Shown piece after piece: positions 11,036 through 19,928 of a stretch of 64,000 nt of DNA (its first letter is position 1; each line of letters starts with the position of its first letter). The translations under genes were made by a program, and so were the position numbers. Source of the DNA: Dactylis glomerata (lineage: Eukaryota > Streptophyta > Magnoliopsida > Poales > Poaceae). The stretch covers positions 1 through 64,000 of the forward strand of contig QXEO01001579.1 in assembly GCA_007115705.1 (NCBI GenBank). The letters run 5' to 3'. The notes under the pieces are model-generated. The model had not been told where the DNA came from. It did not search any database and was given only the letters and a program-made list of their open reading frames with translations.

Positions 11036-12050
11036 TGAAAGGATGGATGGTCTAACCTAGAGGGGGGGGTGAATAGGTTTCTACAAATTTTACTTCTCTT
11101 TTCACTAGTTTTAGGCTTTGCGGAATATAAGTGCGAGCCTAACAACTAGATGAGCAACCTATATGATGCTATGCAAAGTACTTCAAGCACGAAGGCTATC
11201 ACAAAGGTAAAACACAAGTAAAGGGACTCGGATAGAAATAACCGAGACATGCAGAGACGAAGATGTATCCCGATGTTCACTCTCTTGGGGGAGAGCTAGT
11301 CACCGTTGGAGAGGTGTGAATCCCCACAAAGGGTACTCAAACGCCACGAAGGCTTACCTTCTTCTCCTTGAGCCTCCTCCACGAAGTAGGAGCCCAATCA
11401 CTCGTGGTAGACCTTAGGGTGGTCTCCAAACCCTCACAAACTTTCCATGGGGCGAATCACAAGCCGAATGCCTCCGGGCGACCCTAGCCGCCTAGGGTTT
11501 CCCACAAACCCAAGAGTAACAAGCAATACTCGATGACCACAAGGGGGAATGAGATTTGGCTTGGTGGAAACGTAGATCGGGGTCTCCTATATCTTTCTAC
11601 CAAAGGGATTTGGATTTGAGTGGGTAGAATGTGAGATCCTCTAGCTTTGAGAGCTCATTAATGGAGGAGAGAGAGAATGAAGGCAAGGATATGATTTGAA
11701 TGGCAACCTTATCCTTTTCAAGGTAGGTGAAGGGGTATTTATAGTCTGGGGGGAGAAGTAGCCGTTTGGAGCAGAAAAATCGTGCCCAGCCGGCGCAAAG
11801 TCGGCGCCGCCGGACCCTGCGCCGGACCAGCCGGCGCACAGGCGGTCACACCGGGCCAGTACCGGGCGTCCGGCGCATAGCCCGGTCGCACCGGTCCTGA
11901 ACCGGGTACCCGTCGCGCGCCGAGGCTTAACACCGGGCGTCCGATGAGCGCACCGGCCCCGAACCAAAACCCTGTTCTGGGAGCAATTCCGGTCGGGCCT
12001 GGCAGCTGTACCGGGTGGTCCGGCGCAGAGCCCGGTCACGCCGGGCTCCA
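11036..12050 (-). repeat. 5' LTR of the nested Copia element
   Basis: 1,015 bp, TG...CA ends on the element strand (TGGAGCCCGG ... CCTTTCA). A TATA-like TATAAATA is present on the minus strand at about 11736-11743. Upstream of it (11780-12045 in plus coordinates) is a strongly GC-rich block with degenerate repeats of a CCGGCGCA...CCCGGTC unit, which would be the U3 upstream region. The outer end at 12050 is fixed by the sudden return of kinase coding sequence. Confidence 0.8.
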
Positions 12051-12860
12051 TCCATGTATTCATATACAAGGCTTAGATGTTTATTATATCCTTGCAATAG
12101 CCAATTAATGATACCAAGTTCTTGTGATGAACCCTGGCCAGATGGTGAGCCTGAAATATGTACTCCCTCCGACCCATAATACTCTTCGCTAATGTAGATG
12201 TATCTAGACACATTTTAGTGATAGATACATCCGTATTAGCGAAGAGTAATATGGATCGGAGGGAGTATATGATTATTCAAGAGACAGCAGTATGTATATG
12301 ATATGTATTACGTAGCACATAGATACTAATTTGTTGAATTCAGTTAAATAAATAAATTTGTTGGACTGGATGACTAATGCAGATGTACCTCATCCAAAAA
12401 CTCAGTATTCCCTTGAGAAGATGTCTCTGATCGCATCTTCACAGCAACATCACTTCCATTTTCCAAACGACCAAGATAGACAAGACCGAAACCACCCGGT
12501 GCTGAAGTTATTCGTGATACACTTGAGTTCTTTGTAACTGAACCTCCGGTTCTCTAATGGGTTGGCTGAATGAGCCACATCTGGAGGCGGCATAAGCACT
12601 CACAATAATATCGCACACATGCTGATAGAATGTCAGGCAAGGACGCTGAATTTCCTTAGCAATGCCAGGGATCATGAACAACCGTAAATTTAGTTACCTT
12701 GTCTCTTATTACTTCTGGGCCACATGACGAGCACAAGAACATCCACAAACAATAGAGCTATTGCAGCAACTATTGGAACCACAAACTAGAGTACAAGTTT
12801 TGACTTGTTCTTTTTGTTCTGAATATTAATGCAGCTATAATCTCCGTGAAGATTTGGGCT
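12051..12860 (-). pseudogene. Receptor-like kinase remnant (LRR/malectin RLK type)
   Basis: Minus-strand pieces in correct gene order: a hydrophobic membrane span followed by basic residues (VVPIVAAIALLFVD... about 12690-12810), then a kinase glycine-loop and lysine region (GGFGLVYLGRLENG, then VAVKMRSE; about 12404-12520), then, past an intron-like gap holding a MITE, kinase subdomain III-IV ending HLSLVYEYMDG (12056-12150). The last exon has a small frameshift before HLSLVYEY and is cut off by the Copia LTR at 12050. The wording matches grass malectin-like LRR receptor kinases. No extracellular domain is recognisable upstream to 13195, so it is a fragment; it cannot encode a kinase. Confidence 0.72.
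12163..12265. mobile_element. Stowaway MITE (103 bp)
   Basis: Begins CTCCCTCCGA and ends TCGGAGGGAG with a TA target duplication on each side (12161-12162, 12266-12267). Inverted repeats extend about 28 bp, including AATACTCTTCGCTAAT and ATTAGCGAAGAGTAAT. Typical Tc1/Mariner-derived Stowaway of grasses. It sits in an intron of the dead receptor kinase. Confidence 0.93.
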
Positions 12861-13195
12861 GTTGTCGACCCTGATAATGGAATGCCAATAGGTGAAAGAT
12901 GTAGCGTACTTGGAAGTAGAGTAAACTAGAAAAATAAATAATCCTGAAACTGTTGGAACCTAAGAGCATCACTAGCCGATCCCTTATAATTTAGGCCCCT
13001 ATCCGGCCGAGTATCCTTTTAACTCCTTATATTTGCTTCTCTAAAGAAAAGTTGTTCCTAACCGATCCCCTATAATTAAATCCCTATTTTTTTGTTGTTT
13101 CCAAACCAAACTATTCAAAGCCAAACACATCGAAACCGATCAATGAAGTAAAATAGAATGTCACTAAATATTAAAATTTAAGTTTACAAACCAAA
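12861..13195. other. Intergenic, possible hAT/PIF MITE left end
   Basis: AT-rich with no coding sequence. At 12963 a GAGCATCACTAGCCGATCCC string resembles the left end of common grass MITEs with GAGCATCTC termini, but I cannot find its right end. An imperfect repeat of AAACCAAACTATTC...CCAAACACAT (13098-13128) recurs at 13188-13215. Confidence 0.3.
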
Positions 13196-15217
13196 TTATT
13201 TTAACGCTAAACACATGGCAGGGTCCAGAGTAGTCGAGTGTAACTGGCTTGGCGTTCTTGTAGACTTTCTTGAGGGTCTAACAGCATCCTGGACCAGATG
13301 AGCCTGTTGTGGCTTGCGAAGGAGGAGACAAAAATTGTGTCGGTGTTGATGCACTTGAGGATGGCAAATTTCTTGGCATGCTTGGCGCCAAGTCGTCGGC
13401 GTCCATGTCGTCGGCGTAGTCGTCATGACCGTGACCATCATCGTGATAGTCGTTGTCACTTTGCGCCTTGTGGTGATCATGATCATCATGCATCATGTCA
13501 TGAGCACCATCGTAGCCAAGATCTTTTCCCGTGATTGCATCTTCATCGTTGGTGTCTGCATCGTGGTGATTGGGATCACCTTGGTCACCATGGTTGGGCG
13601 TATCGCTGAATATCTGAACATCCTTCTCTGCACCATCATCACTTGGGAAATCAACCATGAATAGGTTACCGTTTGGAGCTTCGTCCGCTGGGCCGCTCTA
13701 GTTCCACACTTGTTTTTCTTCAAACACAACATCGCGTGAAACCGTAGACGCTTAGTATGTGGGTCATAGAAGTGGTATGCTGTGGTGCTGGAATTCCTCT
13801 CGTATCCGATGAACACCATCTTAGTGCTTCGATCGGCAAGCTTTGAGAGGTGAGGCTACGCCGTATTCACATGAGCCATGCACCCAAACGTCCATAGATG
13901 TGACACATTTGGCTAACGTCCGTAGATAGCTTCATACGGAGTCTTGCCGATCACCGCCTTCGTTGGAGCCCGATTGAGAAGATAGACCGCCATCGTGACG
14001 GCTTCACCCCAGAAGGCCCCTGGCATGTTCTTGCTCTTTAGTAAGCTCCTTGCCATGTCCACGATGGTTCGATTGCGCCTTTCAACGACTCTGTTCTGCT
14101 GTGGCGTATGAGGCGCCGTGAGGAACCTCTTTATGCCGATCTTCTCTCAGTAGTCATTGAACTCGTTTGACGTAAATTCTCCGCTGCGGTATGTCCGTAG
14201 AGCCCAAACCTTGAGCTTGTGTTTCATCTCTGTTGCAGCCTTTCGCTTCTTGAATGCTTCAAAAGCCTCATATTTAGATTGTAGGAGAACGACCCACATG
14301 TATCTCGAGTAGTCATCTACCACAAGGAAAAAGTACTTCTCTCCTACATGAGTTGCTGGCGTGATAGGGTCACATAGATAACCGTGGAGCAGCTCAAGTG
14401 CAGCCATTGGACGATAGGTAGATACAATAGGGAACGATGCACGATGTTGTTCTCCAATCAAGCATCTGTCACACACTCGATCAACATGGTCGATTAATGG
14501 CATCCCCGATACCATCTCCATCTTTGACATCTTCTTCAAGGCATGGAAGTTGACATGTCCAAATCTAGCGTGCCATAACCACGAATCATCATCACTCTTG
14601 GCGAGCCAACACTTCAGTTGAGATTGCTCAATGTTGAGAATATAGAGCCTATTTTGCGTGCGATTTACACATGCTAGCACGTCTCGGAGTCTGTCATAGA
14701 TTGTCATCACTCCGTTCTCGATGTTCACCTTGCATCCATTCTCATCAAGTCGCCCAATAGAGATGATGTTGTTGCGAAGCCGTGGGATGTAGTAGACTTC
14801 GGTGAGTATGCGGGGTTCGCCCGTGAGGCACTCAAATAGGACAGAACCTTGCCCACAAACCTCGATAGATGAATCATCACCGGATTTTACCGAGCCTTCA
14901 ACACTAAGTTCTAGCTCGAGGAATTTCTCCTTGCATCCCGTCATGTGATTACTGGCGCCTGTGTCTAGATACGATGACATGTTCTGGTTCCCGGATAACT
15001 TTGGTATGACTTTCTTCTCTTGAAGTCGCACCTTCCGGTTTGGTTTTTCAACCACCGTTTGGGAGAGATTGCAAACTTCGGCCATTAGAAGAGCTGGATT
15101 GTCGTCTTCTAGCTTCGCCAAATTTGCCTTGATCTCCCGCTTGTTAGGCTCCGGACAATTCTTTGCATAATGAACCATCACATTGCAGTTGTAGCACTTG
15201 ACCTTGGACATATCCAA
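13196..15217 (-). pseudogene. Copia pol: zinc knuckle, protease, integrase (dead)
   Basis: An unbroken 356-codon frame (15217-14147) gives a CX2CX4HX4C knuckle (CYNCNVMVHYAKNC), the protease active site DTGASNHMTG, a GAG-pre-integrase HHCC region (WHARFGHVNFHAL ... CDRCLIGEQHR) and the start of the integrase core. Where Copia integrases have HGDLCGP and RTDRGGEF this copy has HGYLCDP and RTYRSGEF, so both visible catalytic aspartates are tyrosine. After a stop at 14147 integrase continues in broken frames (PQQNRVVERRNRT near 14090, then KMVFIGYERN near 13815), then an Asp/His-rich linker (13658-13278), and ends at a frame break. Confidence 0.85.
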
Positions 15218-16114
15218 GTTCCGTGCTTCCGCTCGTTAGATCGGTCACCTTTGCCACACCCTTGTGGCTCGCCTTTTCCTTTGGCTTTGTCGTTGTTCCC
15301 ACCGCGCTTTGAGTTGCTCAGTCCTTCGTCATCACGCCTTCCTTTGTTGCTTGGAGCTTTCCAGTCAGCACGTGAGTAAAGCAGTTGATCGACGCCTCCT
15401 CCCTTGCCTTTCCGACAGCCACGAGAATTTTCTTCCCACGAACGCAAGCGCCCGATCGCCTCTGTTATGGTCATGTTCTCGATGTCGGTAAGCTGCTCAA
15501 GCGTGCCGATGATGTACGTGAATTTATCAGTCACTGAGCTGAAAAACTTCTCCACAATCTCGGCTTCCTCAAGCTTTCTACCAAGCGTGCGGATGTCAGC
15601 CACCAAAGTGGTTAATCGCATGGCGTAATCGTCCGCTGATTCTGTTTCTTCCATCTGCAACTTGTGAAGTTGGCGCTTCAGCACTTGTGCCCAAGCCTTC
15701 GTGACGCGATCTTCTCTGATCCTCATCTCCTTGAGTGCTTCCCACGCCTCTCTTGCCGTCTCAAACCCCGCCAATAACATCAGCACGGAATCCGGCATAG
15801 ACTGGGCTATGGCGGCCATGGAACCTTCGTCGCACTCGTCGTGGACTTCATCGTCGGTGATTGCCTGCCACACTCGGAGTTGTCGAAGAATAATCTTCAG
15901 CTTCACCGACCAAACGCCGTAGTTGGAGTCGGTTAGCTGCGGGTACTGCACAGGGATATTGGGATGCACCATCACGTTGGCACCGCTTGCCCAGCTTGTT
16001 GCTTTTTTTTGCCGCCTTCTTCACCTTGTCGCCTCTGTTGTTCGCCTTGGAGCCCACGCTGTCGCCGGATTTTGAGTTGTTGACGGACTCGATGTCGTTA
16101 GTGTCACCCATCAT
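15178..16114 (-). pseudogene. Copia gag (UBN2 type), frameshifted
   Basis: Start MMGDTNDIES at 16114, then a frame change in a run of eight A (about 16008-16016), then a long frame from 15975 with the UBN2 body: YPQLTDSNYGVWSVKLKIIL, FETAREAWEALKEM, LHKLQMEETESADDYAMRL, FFSSVTDKFTYI. The C-terminal part is basic and glycine-rich. A further single-base shift separates it from the zinc knuckle at 15195, which in a working element would be in the same polyprotein. Confidence 0.8.
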
Positions 16115-16133
16115 CTTCCTCTAAATCGACATG

Positions 16134-16145
16134 GCTCTGATACCA
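16134..16145 (-). other. Copia primer-binding site (tRNA-iMet)
   Basis: GCTCTGATACCA on the plus strand, complement of the initiator-tRNA primer site, two bases from the LTR at 16148. Confidence 0.88.
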
Positions 16146-16147
16146 AT

Positions 16148-16547
16148 TGTAGATTTCATAGCACTAGAATCGATCAATATGTAAACTGCAGATAGCTTGT
16201 AGGAAGCAAGCAGGTGGATCACGTACCTGAACGACCTTGACGTGGAGAACGAGAACGAGCTAGCTAGCTCGAAATCGATCGAAACGTCTCCGCGTATGCG
16301 AACTTGGTGAGGAACTTTACGACGGAAGTACATAGACAGGAAAACGATTTTGGTATTGTCATAGGCCCGTATCGAGCCTGTCTTGCCTCTCTTTATTTCC
16401 TTGATGATTTTTATTGTGTTACAATGTGTAGCCCTATAAGGCTTTTATATATGTACATGTCTATGCTAGAAATTTAGATTAGGAATAGACATCCTAATAT
16501 TACTAGAACTAGTACTTGATCATAGACCTACTCCGGTACAGACTACA
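16148..16547 (-). repeat. 5' LTR of the decayed Copia element
   Basis: About 400 bp with TGTAG...CTACA short inverted ends. The next five bases (GCAAG, 16548-16552) would be one copy of the target duplication; the other copy was lost with the 3' end. Confidence 0.75.
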
Positions 16548-16552
16548 GCAAG

Positions 16553-17759
16553 GTTACCATCCACATATGTCACTTCACCGACCGCAGGTGCCCACGGCGA
16601 TCAACACAAGGAAACAGCCAGCCCGGTTCGATAGGGCAGTTTTATGACCGGATTTTTTAGCGATCGTGCTGTATAAGGATACCTACGCGCAATTTTTTCT
16701 GACCGCGTTTTCTTTTTTTAGCGACGAGGGGAGGACATACCACGGTCGCTTTTCATCAATTTTTAATGTAAAGAGAAGAAAGATGCGGCAAAGCCGCCGG
16801 CCGGTTGTTGGAATCTGTACGACTGTACCTAATCCTTCTACTAGGAAATATGCCCGTGCGTTGCAACGGGATAGATGGTAACAGTCATTGTCTCGAAAAC
16901 GTTATTGCTCCCAAGTCGATCAACCAGCATAATCCTAGTCTCAGTTCGCGCTTTCTTCACAATCGTCAAGTTTATCATCTTTTTTATTTGATGCACTATT
17001 TGTACTTCATTTCAATTTGTTAGTACTACTTAAGACTCTTTTTAAATTCTAATATATTTATATTTGAAACAACAATATGTACTGTAAAATTCACGTCTAT
17101 CATATGTAGCAGCCACAAAATATATTTTTAAAGAAAATTAGACTGATAAGTATTGAAAAAACATCATTGTATAGTATTATGAAGCGTTGCAGCAAGGATG
17201 CTAATTTGAAAATCTGGAACCAACTTCTTTTCCCAAAAACTGAAGGAATGTTACAGTACATACTCTTTGATCATTTACTCGTATATGCAGCAATGCACTT
17301 ACAAACAAAGCAACCTCACAAAAAAATGTGTAGATACAAAACAGAGCATGGTTGAGCCCATAAATTCAGAGATGTGCATGTAATAAAGTCTGCTATGCTA
17401 AAATAACATCAGCCTGGTCTTATATCCCGATTCAGCTCTTATTATTTCACAACAGAAAAGAGATGTTCAGTAGAGATAAAAATGCAAACAAAAGATAAGT
17501 ACATAGAAAGGCTACTACAATAGAATGATTCTCGCAGCTTTTTCCAACAGATGTGCAGATGAACTACTTCAGTCAATAAAGAAATATTTATATGTAACAG
17601 CAGGTAATTATCTAAGTAATATAATCGATCATCTGGTAGAACTTCATGGCCACCGACAGGCTGCAGAGAAGCAGGTAATATGAATTACTACATGTAAAGG
17701 AAATTCACACCGAGTGCAGAGACTCCTACTACAGTACATAGATAGGAGGCAACCAAACA
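16553..17759. other. Intergenic; Helitron-like 3' terminus at 16841
   Basis: No convincing gene. At 16841-16870 the minus strand reads a CCCGT...ACGGG hairpin-type string followed by CTAG and then T, the form of a Helitron 3' end, so any Helitron body would extend rightward from here. The rest is AT-rich non-coding sequence. Confidence 0.4.
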
Positions 17760-19020
17760 CAGCTGAAACTACAGCGTTTAGCTAAGCTTGTAAGGTGTGA
17801 GCCGGCTCTATTATAATTTCTCCCCATCTTTCGCAGCATGGAGATGTTTTTGTACCTGGACACATTGACACATGCTTTCGGACATGAGGATGCATTGATG
17901 CAATCACCCGCTCCTTCTTCTTGGACCATTCCATTATGTCTGGCCACTGCCACGGCCAGGGGCGGAGGCAGGAATTAAGCTTAAGGGGGGCCAAACATGG
18001 TAATCATCTATTAGGGGGGGCCAACCATGGCAATTTTCTGTAAAAATAGCTTCTAAACCTAGCTTAAGTATACAAATTAGCTTGTTTTAGCTTGGATTAG
18101 GGGGGGCCAAGGCCCCTGCTGGTCCCCCCCTAGCTCCGCCACTGGCCACGGCGCAGGCTCCCTTCCAAATACCCAAAACTGCTTCGTCAATCACACAGTT
18201 CCATGCATCTGAAGCCACAGAAATTCATCACCTCGGCAACAAGTTCTCCTCGGAAAACCAAATTGATGTTCTTCCAAGGCCGCTGATAAGGAAAAGTACC
18301 AATCTCCCCTTCAATTCTCCTCCTGGTATGAACAAGAAGACAGCTGAACCTCGCAACTACAAGGGCAGGAAAACATCCACACCACCGCCACCATGGAGCA
18401 GGGGCGCGGCCAGAACCAGAAGGGCCCGACTCTGTTCCGATACGGCGATACTCCCCTGACCGACGGTACCGTAGCTGCAGGGTCGAACAGAAAACGTCAT
18501 TGGCGATCGACTGATCGAGCTACGGGTCAATGTACGCGTCGTATGCGCGCTCCATGAATAGGGCGAGCGCGGGGTTGTAGGGACCCCTGGCTAGCGTGCA
18601 GAAGATGGTGCCCTATCGCCTTGCAATCGTGAATTCGTCGGGGGCGGTTCTGCGAGTCGCTGCCCGTGCACACGCATAGCCGAATCGCTCTTGAGCTCAT
18701 TGTCGATCCTGATGCAGGCTATGGGGATGACGGCCTCGTTGGTCTCGGATGACCGCCTCATGTGCATGGACGCCGTCTTCAGCAGCAACTCGAGTGCTCG
18801 AAGTGCACCAGCTGCCGGCCGCGCCGCACATGCCCTTGCTCTTGTCTCACCCGTGCACCCAGCCGCTCCACTCCTACATGTCTCCTCGTGTGCATGCGCG
18901 TCAAGGCAGGCCTAATGTGCTCAGCAGCCAGCAAGCCATTGACGCATGCATACATCCCAACAACAGCTAGGCTACAACGCTGCACATGTTCTCGATCTCT
19001 GCTGCCGCCTGCCGCTTTCG
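17760..19020 (-). other. Genic-looking degraded block, function unknown
   Basis: GC content rises and short minus-strand stretches look exon-like, for example NPALALFMERAYDAYIDP followed by an in-frame stop near 18530. No frame exceeds about 75 codons and I do not recognise the family. A hAT MITE interrupts the block. It lies where the body of a Helitron ending at 16841 would be, so captured gene fragments are one explanation; an ordinary decayed gene is another. Confidence 0.3.
17957..18144. mobile_element. hAT-type MITE (188 bp)
   Basis: Ends CAGGGGCGGAG...CTCCGCCACTG, flanked by a perfect 8-bp target duplication GCCACGGC (17949-17956, 18145-18152). The interior repeats a GGGGGGGCCAA motif three times. 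No coding capacity. Confidence 0.92.
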
Positions 19021-19325
19021 TGTTGGTAAGCTAGTAGAATTAGGACACAACACAGAACGTGACGATTGGCAATTGTTTGGAAACGATCGATGGTGGACGA
19101 GACTATAGATGGATCGAGGCGAAACATGATGGCGGACGAGACTTTATGGGATTATGCGAATTCACCTATCGGTGGTAGTCTTTGTAATTTCGATAAAAGG
19201 TGGAATCCCCAAAAACTGGAAGAAACTTTTTTGGTAAAAATTTCGACGAAAGGTGAAATCCCCAAAATTGGGCCATGGCCCATGAATCGGACGCGGGAAG
19301 AACCAAACCATGGAACCCTTGCGTA

Positions 19326-19360
<35 letters not shown>

Positions 19361-19827
19361 GGTATAGATATAGATATAGATTTATACGAGCTAAAGCTCT
19401 CGACCGATTGTTGTAATCTATACCTAACTCTTTTATTTATATAATGTGAGAGCCAAAGCAATCCGGCCGGTTGTTGTAATTTCTACTTAACTCTATTTAT
19501 TAGAGGCAAAGCAGCCAGCCAACGTTGAACAGGAAGGCATATGTAACACGGTGGCGTCAGCCTTCTCTTATATCTATATCACGTCAGATTTTGTTCAGGT
19601 GAGGAGAGAATAAAGGAAAATAAGGTTGTATATTAGCTAAGGAAGACCATTTCCTCCACTGTATCATCTGCCCTTTCTTAGCAATATCACATGAGGCTAA
19701 AATTCAATTAATTACTGTATAATATATGCTAAGAGAATGGCAATAAGAGATGAATTCTGTTTGATCATTTCTCATTGACCTAGATGACTAAGAAAAACTG
19801 TGCCTCGTCCAGCGAACCAGCTCGGCT
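19021..19827. other. Region upstream of the NLR, with TTA microsatellite
   Basis: No gene seen. Contains a pure TTA/ATT microsatellite at about 19325-19361 and a short ATAGAT run after it, then AT-rich sequence leading into the NLR promoter. Confidence 0.6.
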
Positions 19828-19835
19828 CTATAAAC
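19828..19835 (+). promoter_or_regulatory. Putative TATA box of the NLR gene
   Basis: CTATAAAC lies about 95 bases upstream of the ATG at 19929, with a CA-repeat leader in between. Position is right for a plant core promoter; assignment is by position only. Confidence 0.45.
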
Positions 19836-19928
19836 AGCGGCCTGCAGCCTCAAGATAGCACACACACACGAACTTAGCAACAACTACGCACTTAGGTGTC
19901 AACCACTTCGCAAACGGAGCTGAGAGCC

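Larger units (their letters stand above)
1..12050 (-). mobile_element. Copia LTR retrotransposon, 5' half, running off left edge
   Basis: Read on the minus strand this is the 5' half of a Copia element: 5' LTR (12050-11036), a primer-binding site complementary to initiator tRNA-Met (11033-11022), then the gag start (about 10985-10513) and the rest of gag (532-1). Pol and the 3' LTR would lie left of position 1. The element is interrupted by a solo LTR (533-10512) that itself holds a complete element. It sits in a receptor-kinase remnant whose sequence resumes at 12051. The window does not show the other target-site copy, so the insertion boundary on the far side is unproved. Confidence 0.85.
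13196..16547 (-). mobile_element. Decayed, 3'-truncated Copia retrotransposon
   Basis: On the minus strand: 5' LTR (16547-16148), primer site (16145-16134), gag (16114-15178), protease and integrase (15217-about 13196). Sequence stops being Copia-like near 13196, so reverse transcriptase, RNase H and the 3' LTR are missing. Several frameshifts and stops and two integrase active-site changes show it is long dead. It is a different family from the Copia elements at 1-12050 and 24714-29831. Confidence 0.85.

Noticed and set aside
13278..13658. Asp/His-rich frame that could suggest a metal-binding protein
   Set aside because: Its position after the integrase and before where reverse transcriptase would start, in the same orientation, makes it the variable Copia linker.
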